Notes under the pieces: model-generated
Told to the model about the DNA's origin: nothing
The model's input: the letters and a program-made list of their open reading frames with translations, nothing else
Database searches by the model: none
Made by a program: the position numbers and the translations under genes
Shown here: in pieces, positions 1 to 9,812 of the stretch
Position numbering within the stretch: position 1 is the first letter of the stretch
Layout: the number at the start of each line of letters is the position of its first letter
Source of the DNA: Candidatus Bipolaricaulota bacterium
GTDB lineage: Bacteria > Bipolaricaulota > Bipolaricaulia > Bipolaricaulales > Bipolaricaulaceae
Direction of reading: 5' to 3'
DNA length: 64,000 bases
Assembly: GCA_014360985.1 (NCBI GenBank)
Contig: JACIWK010000010.1
Coordinates: 1-64,000, forward strand

Positions 1-2
1 TC

Positions 3-707
<705 letters not shown>

Positions 708-794
708 GGTTCTTGAGTCCACCAGCCCGCACGGCCACTTGGCCTTTTGACCCAAGGAAGCACCAGGCTCCGGCCTGGCGAGGGGGCGCAAGAC

Positions 795-868
795 GCTGTC
801 AGGTGACAGCCTCGGGAGTTCAGATCAACGAGCGATGTCTTGGCAATCGGCATCGCATCCTCTAAGAT
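795..868 (+). promoter_or_regulatory. Putative sigma70-type promoter (TTGGCA-17 bp-TAAGAT at 840-868) with an upstream inverted repeat gctgtca-gg-tgacagc (795-810), ahead of the first GDH gene
   Basis: Read directly from sequence; 17-bp spacer; perfect 7-bp arms. Confidence 0.5.
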
Positions 869-916
869 TGGCGCGGAGGCCGGGGCAGGTGCCCCGCCGT
901 CAAGGGAGGAAGATGT

Positions 917-2179
917 ATGGACAGCGGTGTGCAGACCAGTCTCAACCCGTTCGAGATCGCCCAGCGTCAGCTGGACGAGGCAGCGAAGCGACTCGATCTC
1001 GATCCTGGGCTCCACGAGCTCCTGCGGTGGCCGCTGCGGGAGTTCCATGTGCGGATCCCGGTGCGGATGGACGACGGTTCGGTGAAGGTCTTCCCCGGAT
1101 ACCGCGTCCAGTACAACTGGGCCCGTGGCCCGTGCAAGGGGGGAATCCGGTTCCACCCCGAGGAGACGGTGGACACGGTGCGGGCGTTGGCGGCATGGAT
1201 GACGTGGAAGACCGCGGTCGTGGACCTCCCCCTCGGCGGAGGGAAGGGCGGGGTGGTGTGCAATCCCAAGGAGCTCTCCACCCGGGAGCTGGAACGGGTC
1301 TCCCGTGGCTACATCCGCGCCATCGGACCGTACCTCGGTCCGGACGTGGATGTGCCCGCGCCGGACGTGTACACGAACCCCCAGGTCATGGCGTGGATGC
1401 TCGACGAGTACGAGACGATGGTGGGCCGGCGGGCACCGGGCGTGATCACGGGCAAGCCCCTCCCCTTGGGCGGCTCCGCCGGGCGGGGCGATGCCACGGC
1501 CCGGGGCGGGATGTACTGCGCCCGCGAGGCGGGCAAGGTCCTCGGGATCGACCTCCGGGGCGCGCCGGCGGCGATCCAGGGGTACGGCAACGCTGGCCAG
1601 TTCGCCCACGCCCTGGGCGAGGAGCTGTTGGGCTTGAAGGTGGTCGCCGTATCCGACTCCCAGGGCGGGATCTACAACCCAAACGGCCTCCCCTCCAAGG
1701 ACGTCATCGCCCATAAAGACAGGACGGGGACCGTGAAAGGGTTCCCAGGGGCAAAGACGATCACCAACGCCGAGCTCCTGGAACTTGACGTGGTGGCCCT
1801 CTTCCCCGCGGCCCTCGAGAACCAGATCACGGGGGCGAACGCCAGCCGCATCAAGGCACGGATCGTCGCCGAGCTCGCCAACGGACCGACGACGCCGGAG
1901 GCCGACGTCGTCCTCCACAAGAACGGGGTGCACGTGATCCCCGACTTCCTGTGCAACGCCGGCGGGGTCACCGTGTCCTACTTTGAGCAGGTCCAGAACG
2001 CGTACAACTTCTACTGGACGGTCGACGAGGTGAACGCCCGGCTCGACGCGAAGATGACCACCGCGTTCCATGCCGTGCACAAGTCGGCAACAGAGCACAA
2101 GGTCCACAACCGACTCGGCGCGTACTTGGTCGCCGTGCAGCGAGTGGCGGAGGCGGTGCGGCTGCGCGGGTGGGCATAG
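917..2179 (+). CDS. gdhA: Glu/Leu/Phe/Val (glutamate) dehydrogenase
   Basis: [28 protein letters not shown] and a GYGNAGQ Rossmann motif; full-length 420 aa. Confidence 0.93.
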   Translation: MDSGVQTSLNPFEIAQRQLDEAAKRLDLDPGLHELLRWPLREFHVRIPVRMDDGSVKVFPGYRVQYNWARGPCKGGIRFHPEETVDTVRALAAWMTWKTAVVDLPLGGGKGGVVCNPKELSTRELERVSRGYIRAIGPYLGPDVDVPAPDVYTNPQVMAWMLDEYETMVGRRAPGVITGKPLPLGGSAGRGDATARGGMYCAREAGKVLGIDLRGAPAAIQGYGNAGQFAHALGEELLGLKVVAVSDSQGGIYNPNGLPSKDVIAHKDRTGTVKGFPGAKTITNAELLELDVVALFPAALENQITGANASRIKARIVAELANGPTTPEADVVLHKNGVHVIPDFLCNAGGVTVSYFEQVQNAYNFYWTVDEVNARLDAKMTTAFHAVHKSATEHKVHNRLGAYLVAVQRVAEAVRLRGWA

Positions 2180-2254
2180 GGTCGTTGGTAGCTGATCCTG
2201 CGGGGACATGTGGCGTGAACCCGCGATCGACACTAGAATTCGACGACCACCACC

Positions 2255-3001
2255 ATGCCCAAGATCAGCCTCAAGGATACCCCCGCAGGGTGCCTTGCCA
2301 AGGCTTTCCCCAGCTTGTCCGACGAGGAACGTCGTGCCCTGGAGAGCCTGGGTCTCGTCCTCGAGTTCGATGCCGACGAGCTGATCGCCCAAGAGAGCTC
2401 GTACTGCTCGGGGGTGTACATCGTCTGTCAAGGCCTGGTAGCCATCGGCAAGTACGCCCCCCGAACCCACGAGAAACGGGTGCTGCGGTTCCTGGCTCCT
2501 GGGGAGTGGTACGGGCTAGAGCCATTCTTCCTGGGCGGCAAACCGGTGAACCTCCAGTTCGCGCGGACCATCATCGAATCTACGCTGCTGTTCTTCGAGA
2601 CCAGCCGGTTCCGTGCGTTCCTCGAGCACCATCCCCAGGCCCTATTCGACCTGTGCCGCTGGTTCGGGCGGGAGGTGGCGATGCTGGAGTTCAAGCTCAC
2701 CCGGGAGGCCACCGAGTCCGTGGATCGCAACCTTGCTCTCCTCCTCCTCGCCCTCGCCAACAAGTACGGCACACCGAACGCCGATGGCACGGTGCGTCTC
2801 GAGTTCCCGATCACCCGCCAGACGATGGCTGAGCTCCTCGGCGTATCCCTGGAGACCCTCATGCGCATGCTGCGCCGGTTTCGTGAGCGCGAACTGATCG
2901 AGACCCACCGTTGGGGATTCGAGATCCTGTCGCGGGGAAGACTCGAAGAGATCGCCCGTGCCCCCGAGCTTTACCGCACCATCATCGAGCAGACGCTGTA
3001 A
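2255..3001 (+). CDS. Crp/Fnr family transcriptional regulator
   Basis: cNMP-binding fold N-terminus followed by a C-terminal HTH (ITRQTMAELLGVSLETLMRMLRRFRE). Confidence 0.88.
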   Translation: MPKISLKDTPAGCLAKAFPSLSDEERRALESLGLVLEFDADELIAQESSYCSGVYIVCQGLVAIGKYAPRTHEKRVLRFLAPGEWYGLEPFFLGGKPVNLQFARTIIESTLLFFETSRFRAFLEHHPQALFDLCRWFGREVAMLEFKLTREATESVDRNLALLLLALANKYGTPNADGTVRLEFPITRQTMAELLGVSLETLMRMLRRFRERELIETHRWGFEILSRGRLEEIARAPELYRTIIEQTL

Positions 3002-3644
3002 GGCTCTCTTCGAGCAGGTCGTGAAGCCGACGCAGGTCGCCCACGAGGTGTCCGTTGACCGAGCGTGCAGCGTCAAGCTCCCCAAGGCGGGTCACGGCCT
3101 GGCGAAGGGCATTTCGGGACACGCCGAGGATCGAGGCGAGGGTTGCCGCAGGAACCGCTAACCGCACCTGCCCCTCTCCATCCGCCCTCTCCCCCCACCG
3201 AACGAGCATCCACGCCAGAGCACGTTCCGGCTGATCGCGGTGCACGGCGAGTGTCCATCGGTCGAACACGAGCTCGGCGAGCGCGGACAGGACGAGGTCG
3301 CGGAACGGGGGGCGATCCAGGGCCCGTGCCCAGGCATCAGCGGTGGCGAAAAGGAGGGTCGTGGGCGTCAAGGCGCGGGCGAACCCGTTGTAGCGCGGCA
3401 GGGGGCCCGATCGCCATGCTTCGAGCCCAACCAGATCTCCCGGCCCGGCCAGCGCCACGGCGCGCGACGCCCGCGGCGCGTACCCGCCCACCGCGACGAG
3501 GCCCTCTGCCACGAGGTAGACCCCAGCCGCGAACGCCCCGTCCTGGAAGATGAGGTCGCCGGGATGGTGGGTCACGACAAGCGTCCCCGGTAGGCTCGCG
3601 ACCTCCGAGATCAGCCTCTCTCTTCGGCTCTCCACTCCTTCCAT
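2982..3644 (-). CDS. Crp/Fnr family (cyclic-nucleotide-binding-like) regulator
   Basis: FQDGAFAAGVYLVAEGLVAVGGYAPRASRAVALAGPGDLVGLEA plus a C-terminal winged HTH (VPAATLASILGVSRNALRQAVTRL); convergent with the preceding gene, 20-nt overlap. Confidence 0.8.
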   Translation of the reverse strand: MEGVESRRERLISEVASLPGTLVVTHHPGDLIFQDGAFAAGVYLVAEGLVAVGGYAPRASRAVALAGPGDLVGLEAWRSGPLPRYNGFARALTPTTLLFATADAWARALDRPPFRDLVLSALAELVFDRWTLAVHRDQPERALAWMLVRWGERADGEGQVRLAVPAATLASILGVSRNALRQAVTRLGELDAARSVNGHLVGDLRRLHDLLEESLTASAR

Positions 3645-3921
3645 CCCTTTGAGGATGAGCGGAGTCTGCAGCCGCGTAAATCAAGACTGACAGGCGATCG
3701 GACTGCATTCTGACACGTCGCACGCTGGCAACTCCTGGGGCACTTGTGGTCATTCAGTGGGCCGCTGCGATTGTACTTGACATCTTGATTGATGGCATAT
3801 GGTAGCGGATTCCATCTTAAAGGGGGGAGGAGCCTTTGCCAAACAGAATGGGCGATCCCTTGTCCGTGGCAATGTGGGGCTGCGCTGGCTTGCCTAGGCT
3901 CTGGCCAAGGAGGTCGAACCG

Positions 3922-5235
3922 ATGACGCCTGAACAGGCTAGGCAAACACAAGCCACGGTGGAGCGGACTCTGAGGGAAGCCGAGGTCAACCCGTACGAGA
4001 TGTTCCGGGCCCAGGTGGATCTGGCAGGGGAGAAGCTGGGGTACCCCGCGGACATCCTAGAGATGGTCAAGCGCCCAGAGCGCGTGCTGGAGGTGTCCGT
4101 TCCTGTGAGGATGGACGACGGGCGGATCGAGGTATTCAGGGGATACCGGGTTCAGCACTCCTCGGTCCGTGGCCCGTGCAAGGGAGGGATTCGCTTCCAC
4201 CCGGCGGTGACGATCGACGAGGTGAAGGCTCTGGCGGGATGGATGACGTGGAAATGTGCCGTGGTGGACATCCCGTTGGGTGGGGGCAAGGGTGGGGTCG
4301 TGTGTGATCCGACCACCCTCTCCGAGGGGGAACTGGAGCGGCTCACCCGCCGCTACACGGCGATGATCCTCCCCCTCATCGGTCCCCACCACGATATCCC
4401 GGCTCCTGATGTGAACACGAACGCCCGGATCATGAACTGGGTGATGGATACGGCCACCGCCCTCCGGGGGGAGCCAATGTACGGCATCGTCACCGGGAAG
4501 GACCTCGCGGTCGGTGGTGCCCGCGGTCGGCGGGAGGCGACCGGACGTGGTGTGGTGATCGTGATCGAGGAGCTCCTGGCCCGCCTCGGGCGGGAGGTCG
4601 CCGGAGCGACCGTTGCCGTTCAGGGGTTCGGCAACGTGGGGTCCGTGGCGGCGCAGCTCCTTCACGCGAAAGGGGCGAAGGTGGTCGGGGTGTCCGACAT
4701 CTCCGGGGCCTTGTATGACCCCACCGGCCTCGACATCCCCTCCCTTCTCGAACACGTTTCCCGTTCCCCGCAGCGGCTGATCGCCGGCTACACCGCTCCG
4801 GGGGTCCAGCCCCTCGCTGGGCCAGAGGTGCTGACCCTCGATGTGGATGTGCTGGTTCCAGCGGCGCTGGAGGGCCAGATCACCGAGGTCAATGCTGGCC
4901 AGATCAAGGCCCGGGTGATTGTCGAGGGGGCCAATGGGCCGACCACTCCTGAGGCCGACCTCATCCTCGAGGAGCGCGGCCGTGTGGTGGCGCCGGACAT
5001 CCTCGCCAACGCTGGAGGAGTAGTCGTCTCCTACTTCGAGTGGGTACAGAACCTGCAGAATTTCTATTGGGAAGAGGCGGAGACGAACGAGCGATTGGCC
5101 GTCATCCTGCGCCGTGCGTTCCAGTCGGTATGGGACAATGCGAAGAAGCATGACGTGTCCCTGCGCACCGCGGCGTTCATGATGGGGCTTGAACGCGTGG
5201 TGGAGGCGATCCGGCTGCGGGGCGTGTTCCCGTGA
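3922..5235 (+). CDS. gdhA: Glu/Leu/Phe/Val (glutamate) dehydrogenase, second paralogue
   Basis: [52 protein letters not shown]. Confidence 0.95.
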   Translation: MTPEQARQTQATVERTLREAEVNPYEMFRAQVDLAGEKLGYPADILEMVKRPERVLEVSVPVRMDDGRIEVFRGYRVQHSSVRGPCKGGIRFHPAVTIDEVKALAGWMTWKCAVVDIPLGGGKGGVVCDPTTLSEGELERLTRRYTAMILPLIGPHHDIPAPDVNTNARIMNWVMDTATALRGEPMYGIVTGKDLAVGGARGRREATGRGVVIVIEELLARLGREVAGATVAVQGFGNVGSVAAQLLHAKGAKVVGVSDISGALYDPTGLDIPSLLEHVSRSPQRLIAGYTAPGVQPLAGPEVLTLDVDVLVPAALEGQITEVNAGQIKARVIVEGANGPTTPEADLILEERGRVVAPDILANAGGVVVSYFEWVQNLQNFYWEEAETNERLAVILRRAFQSVWDNAKKHDVSLRTAAFMMGLERVVEAIRLRGVFP

Positions 5236-5732
5236 TCGCGAGCACCCCGAGCCTCCTGCTTGGCCCGGCGGTCCACTACGATGGGATCCTATCCCGCGCT
5301 ATGGGCGCGGCTGCCGACCGTGTGGGGCGCGATGGGGTAGGGTTCCTTGCTGTCCTGCGGGCTGGGGACCCCAGAGCGCACTCCGCGTTCCGCTACGCTC
5401 TGGCTCAGGAGTTCTGTCGGTACGTATCACGGCTAGGGTCTACGTTCCGTGCGGTGTACGTCTACGGGAGCACGGTGGACGGTCGCACCCGACCGAGCTC
5501 GGATGTGGACATCATCGCCTGGGTTTTCCGGAAGTCCGATACCGTGGAGAGCCTGCTCCTGCGGCTGAACCATCTCCTGACCCAAGGCTACCGGGCCCTG
5601 ACGGGGTGCCAGTGCCTGCAGCAGCTGTTCGACATCCACCTCGTGGACGATGAGGACGTGGAGTTCGGGCGTGCCTATGGGGCGGTGGTCCGTTCTGTGT
5701 GGACCGCGCCGCTCTGCCTGTGGCGTAGGTAG
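5232..5732 (+). CDS. Nucleotidyltransferase-domain protein
   Basis: VYGSTVDGRTRPSSDVDIIAWV (GSx..DxD nucleotidyltransferase signature); GTGA overlap with the GDH stop codon. Confidence 0.7.
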   Translation: MIASTPSLLLGPAVHYDGILSRAMGAAADRVGRDGVGFLAVLRAGDPRAHSAFRYALAQEFCRYVSRLGSTFRAVYVYGSTVDGRTRPSSDVDIIAWVFRKSDTVESLLLRLNHLLTQGYRALTGCQCLQQLFDIHLVDDEDVEFGRAYGAVVRSVWTAPLCLWRR

Positions 5733-5774
5733 AGCGGTCCCGGAAGGGTCGGGGGCCCTGGGCGGCGCCCGTTC

Positions 5775-6377
5775 TCATTGGCCGAGGAGGCGGGCGATCA
5801 CCGCGCGGGCCTCCGTGAGGTCGGCTGTCTCGCGATAGGTTGCCCCGGCGGGGAAGTGGGCGCGCATCCACTCCGCCGGCTGTACAAGGACGACCGCCCC
5901 CATCCCCGCCCCGACCGCGGCCTGGAGGTCGAGATGAGAGTCGCCGATCGCGATCGCCTCCTTTGGGGGGACCCCCAGCCGGGCCAGGGGGAGGAGAAAC
6001 GCCTGGGGGTCGGGCTTGAGGGGGCCATCGTCCCGCGTGAACACGAGGTCGAACGGGAGCGCATGGCGAGCGAGGACGGCGCCCACGCTTTGGCGGGAGT
6101 TGTTGGTGATGAGGGCGCACCGGAGGCCGCGGCGACGAAGGAACTGGAGGAGTTCGACCGTCCCCGGCCGAAGCGCTCCCCGTTCCACGGCGTGGGCCTC
6201 GTGGTCCCGCAATGCCTGAGTCGCCCTCTCCCGTTCCCCGGGGGGGAGGCCGGCGATCCCGGCGAGGATCGGCCGGCCATCCTGGGGGAGCCCCAGCTTC
6301 TGCCGCAGGGCGGCCATCCGCAGCGGGGACTCCCAGATCGTGCCGTCCATGTCCACCAGCGCTGCGCGCAGGATCAT
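5775..6377 (-). CDS. HAD-superfamily hydrolase
   Basis: VDMDGTIW, ALITNNSR, KPDPQAFLLPL, AIGDSHLDLQAAVGAGM motifs. Confidence 0.85.
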   Translation of the reverse strand: MILRAALVDMDGTIWESPLRMAALRQKLGLPQDGRPILAGIAGLPPGERERATQALRDHEAHAVERGALRPGTVELLQFLRRRGLRCALITNNSRQSVGAVLARHALPFDLVFTRDDGPLKPDPQAFLLPLARLGVPPKEAIAIGDSHLDLQAAVGAGMGAVVLVQPAEWMRAHFPAGATYRETADLTEARAVIARLLGQ

Positions 6378-6462
6378 GAGTGGATGGTACCCGCGAAAGC
6401 GAGATCAGGCACGCAGCCCCAACATGCGAACCGCCAACCGCGGCACTGGCTAACCGCTTCTC

Positions 6463-6550
6463 TGGCGGAGGGAGTGGGATTCGAACCCACGGAGCCTCGC
6501 GGCTCACCGGTTTTCAAGACCGGCGGTTTCGTCCGCTCACCCATCCCTCC
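6463..6550 (-). tRNA. tRNA-Ser (anticodon UGA), class II, CCA encoded
   Basis: Reverse complement GGAGGGATGGGTGAGCGGACGAAACCGCCGGTCTTGAAAACCGGTGAGCCGCGAGGCTCCGTGGGTTCGAATCCCACTCCCTCCGCCA: 7-bp acceptor stem, TGA anticodon, long variable arm, T loop GGTTCGAATCC. Confidence 0.95.
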
Positions 6551-6689
6551 GCAGCGCGTCCCCACGGGGGCGATGTGAATTCTGACCATCGTTTTGTTCC
6601 TCCGCAACCGACCCTCGGTTGGGCGGGGTCCACCGTGCTTTCGCTGGGCATCCATGGCGCTTCCACATCGAAGCGGGTAGGGTCTGGCC

Positions 6690-7277
6690 ATGACCAGGGT
6701 GCACGTGGCGTGGCTGGCGAGGTTCGGCCTGGCGGCAGCTGTGGCCACGGTGGGATGGATGGCCTGGCACGGGACCGGAGGCGGGGCGATGTGGGCCGCC
6801 GACGCGCTTTGCTTGCCACCCGCCACGTCGCTCGACCCGATGGACGTCGAAGTGGGGCCCCACGTCGGACAGCGCGCCCCCGACTTTACGCTCCCCGACT
6901 TGTCCGGGACCCCTGTCCGGCTCTCCTCGTTGCGCGGATGTCCCGTGCTTCTCGACTTCTGGGCCACGTGGTGCAAGCCCTGTCTGACCACCGTCCCGAA
7001 AATCGAGGCGCTGCGCCAGAAGCACGTGGCACAGGGGTTGAAGGTGGTGGCAGTGAACCTCGACCACCGGCGAGAGGATGGAGCCCGTTTCCTTGCGGCC
7101 AACGGGTACACCGGGTTCATCGCCCTGTGGGCACCGTTCACCGAGGCCCGTGCTGTAGCTTCCCTTTACGGGGTCCAGGCGATCCCGCACACCGTGCTCA
7201 TCGACCGCCACGGGATCATCCGCTTCAGCGGCTCCCCGGCTCTTCTCACCGACGAGGTGATCGCCCCCTGGTTGTGA
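6690..7277 (+). CDS. TlpA/ResA-like thioredoxin-fold protein
   Basis: APDFTLPDLSGTPVRLSSLRG..LLDFWATWCKPC, then QAIPHTVLIDRHG; hydrophobic N-terminus. Confidence 0.88.
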   Translation: MTRVHVAWLARFGLAAAVATVGWMAWHGTGGGAMWAADALCLPPATSLDPMDVEVGPHVGQRAPDFTLPDLSGTPVRLSSLRGCPVLLDFWATWCKPCLTTVPKIEALRQKHVAQGLKVVAVNLDHRREDGARFLAANGYTGFIALWAPFTEARAVASLYGVQAIPHTVLIDRHGIIRFSGSPALLTDEVIAPWL

Positions 7278-7442
7278 ACCAGAGCCTCCATCGCGCGTTC
7301 CCGCCCGCACCCTGGTCACTGGCACCGCCAGTAACTGCAGAAGAGGAGTCCTCACGGAGCTCCCGAGCCTGCGAGGCCCCGCGACCTGATCAGGCACGCA
7401 GTGGCTTGACAGCTGCGTACGGACGAGAGCGCTCTCCACGGT

Positions 7443-8036
7443 ATGCTGATCCCCATGAACCTCGTCATCCATCCGTTGACGTCGGAGCGGTGGCCGGATC
7501 TCGAAGCCCTGTTCCTGGCGCGGGGTTGCGCGATGGCCCGGGGTTGCTGGTGCATGTACTACCGCGAGAGCGGCAAGGTGGCGGGTCCGGCCGGCCTCAC
7601 CGTGGCCGAGCACCGCCGGAGGCAGCTGCAAGCCCTCGCCACGGACGATCCGCCGCCAGGGTTGATCGGGTACCGCGGCGGGGTGCCAGTGGGATGGGTG
7701 TCGCTCGGGCCGCGGGAGGCGTTCCCGCGGCTGAGGCAGTCCCCGGTGGCGAAGGCGGTGGACGACCTCCCGGTGTGGTCGATCGTGTGCTTCGTCGTCC
7801 CGCCGGCGTATCGGCACCAGGGGGTGGCGACGGGGCTTCTCCAGGACGCGACCGCGTTTGCCCGCGCGCGGGGCGTGGTGGCGCTGGAGGCGTACCCGGT
7901 GGACAAGCCCGTCCGCAGCGCGGATGCGTCGATGTGGTTCGGGGCGATGTCGATGTATACGAAAGCCGGCTTCGTGGAGGTGGCGCGCCGCAGGCCGGAG
8001 CGGCCGGTGGTCCGACTCTTGCTCAGTGCCCGCTAG
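7443..8036 (+). CDS. GNAT-family N-acetyltransferase
   Basis: IVCFVVPPAYRHQGVATGLLQDATAFARARGVVALEAYP..AMSMYTKAGF. Confidence 0.8.
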   Translation: MLIPMNLVIHPLTSERWPDLEALFLARGCAMARGCWCMYYRESGKVAGPAGLTVAEHRRRQLQALATDDPPPGLIGYRGGVPVGWVSLGPREAFPRLRQSPVAKAVDDLPVWSIVCFVVPPAYRHQGVATGLLQDATAFARARGVVALEAYPVDKPVRSADASMWFGAMSMYTKAGFVEVARRRPERPVVRLLLSAR

Positions 8037-8066
8037 ACGGGACCGGCGCAGTCGAGCGCGAGGCGG

Positions 8067-8336
8067 TCAGCGTTGCCCCTTCGCCCCCTTCTTCGCCGCC
8101 TTGGCCTGCGCCTTCGCCCGTTTCTTCTCCGCTTTCTGCTCGTCCGTGGGCCCTGGCCGGGGGGCCGGGGAGCTTCCGCGCGGGGGCGGTCGCTGCGGGG
8201 AGAGTTCCCCAGCGGCCCGCCGCCGGGCGCGGGCCCGCTCGATGAGCCACTGCGCCCCGAACCGCCCCACGTACCCGACGAACCCGGTGACGAGGGCCAC
8301 CAGCACCCACTTCAGGACGTTCCGCACTGCCTCCAT
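8067..8336 (-). CDS. Small membrane protein of unknown function, basic C-terminal tail
   Basis: One N-terminal hydrophobic segment and Lys/Arg/Ala-rich tail; occupies an otherwise empty stretch. Confidence 0.45.
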   Translation of the reverse strand: MEAVRNVLKWVLVALVTGFVGYVGRFGAQWLIERARARRRAAGELSPQRPPPRGSSPAPRPGPTDEQKAEKKRAKAQAKAAKKGAKGQR

Positions 8337-8580
8337 CGCTCGTCCCGCTCTCGATCTCGAGCAACGGTTCCTACCTCAACGGTGTCCCCGCCACGAAGAA
8401 GGCGCCTTTGGCCGCGCGCTCATGCCCCCCACCCGATCATTGTAGAGCCGCCGCCCCGGCCTGGCGAATTCCTTCGGCGACCTCGATCTGGCTCTCGGGA
8501 GTGACAATCAGCCCCGATCTCCGCTGCACCTCTCCTACCGCCGGCAGCTGGCGCCCCACGCCCACGGGAAGCCCGTAGAG

Positions 8581-9804
8581 CTAGTTTCCCATGTCCCGCA
8601 AGCGAAAGTTGGGCTCGAAGGCGGTGAACAGGTCCAGGTACCGCTCGAGGAGCCCCGTCATCAGGAACTGCTCCCGCACCGTGTCCCGAGCCTTCGTTCC
8701 CATCTCCCGCCGCAGGTCGTCGTCCCGCAGGAGCTCTACCATCCGCCCCGCTGCCTCCTCAACGGACGACACGAGGAACCCGTTCACCCCATCCACGATC
8801 TGATGGCGGATGCCGCCCACCTTCCCCCCGACCACCGGTGTCCCCTTCCACATCGCCTCGGCCACGGTGAGGCCGAACCCCTCGCGCAGTGACTTCTGGA
8901 GGACCACCGCCGCCCGGCGCTGGAGCGCGTTGACGAGCGCCCCGTCCTGGCGGCTGAGGATGATGATCCGCTCCTCTCGTTGGTCGAGGAGCAACCGATA
9001 CACCTCTTCCCCCTCTGGGTCGTCGGTGGCCACGTTGCCGAGGAGGACCAGCGTCGCTGGGACCTCCTCCCGCACCAGCTTGAACGCCTCGATTACCCCC
9101 TGAGGGTCCTTCCAGGGGTCGAACCGCGAGATCTGGACCACAAGCGGGAGGTCGGTGGGGATGCCGTAGTGGGCGAGCCGCTCCTCGACCTCCTCGGGCG
9201 AGAGCTCCCGGTTCTGAACTGCGAAGGCATCGATCGCCGGCGGGATCACAACCTGGGGGGTGGTGAGCTCCTGTCGGTACTCGGGCATGGACACGATCAC
9301 CGCGTCGTACCGCTCGATGAACGGGATCAGGTAAGCCCACAGCTCGGGGTGGGGAGAGGTGAGGTCTACGTGGCACCGCCAGATCCAGGGCCCGCGCTTG
9401 CGGTAGTGCCCCACGAGGGGCAGGGGCTGGGGGTCGTGGATGACCACCACGTCGTGGTCCAGATGGTTGCGCACGGCGTTCTCGTACACCGTGTCCTCGT
9501 AGATCTGCTTCTTGCGCGGACTCAGGTTGACGTTCCCACCCTGGAGCGCGTTGTGGAACTTCTTCGTCACGCTGAAGAAATCGGGCGACCCCTGGATCAC
9601 CCGCCACCCGGTCTTGATCCCGACGTCGTTCATGAGGAGGGTGAGGGAGGAGAGGAGGGTGGCGACTCCGCCACCGTAGTAGGTGGAGTTGACGTGCGTC
9701 ACGTGCAACCCCCACAACGGGCGGGCCTTGTCGCGGATCCGGTCCACCACTGGATCCCCCACGAGTGGGCGGTAGTCGTCGAGGGATAGAAGCCTGCCCG
9801 CCAC
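8581..9804 (-). CDS. treT: Trehalose synthase, TreT-like (GT4 glycosyltransferase)
   Basis: HVTHVNSTYYGGGVATLLSSLTLLMNDVGIKTGWRVIQGSPDFFSVTKKFHNALQG, then GT-B C-terminal VLQKSLREGFGLTVAEAMWKGTPVVGGKVGGI; GTG start at 9804. Confidence 0.8.
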   Translation of the reverse strand: MAGRLLSLDDYRPLVGDPVVDRIRDKARPLWGLHVTHVNSTYYGGGVATLLSSLTLLMNDVGIKTGWRVIQGSPDFFSVTKKFHNALQGGNVNLSPRKKQIYEDTVYENAVRNHLDHDVVVIHDPQPLPLVGHYRKRGPWIWRCHVDLTSPHPELWAYLIPFIERYDAVIVSMPEYRQELTTPQVVIPPAIDAFAVQNRELSPEEVEERLAHYGIPTDLPLVVQISRFDPWKDPQGVIEAFKLVREEVPATLVLLGNVATDDPEGEEVYRLLLDQREERIIILSRQDGALVNALQRRAAVVLQKSLREGFGLTVAEAMWKGTPVVGGKVGGIRHQIVDGVNGFLVSSVEEAAGRMVELLRDDDLRREMGTKARDTVREQFLMTGLLERYLDLFTAFEPNFRLRDMGN

Positions 9805-9812
9805 AGGTCCCC

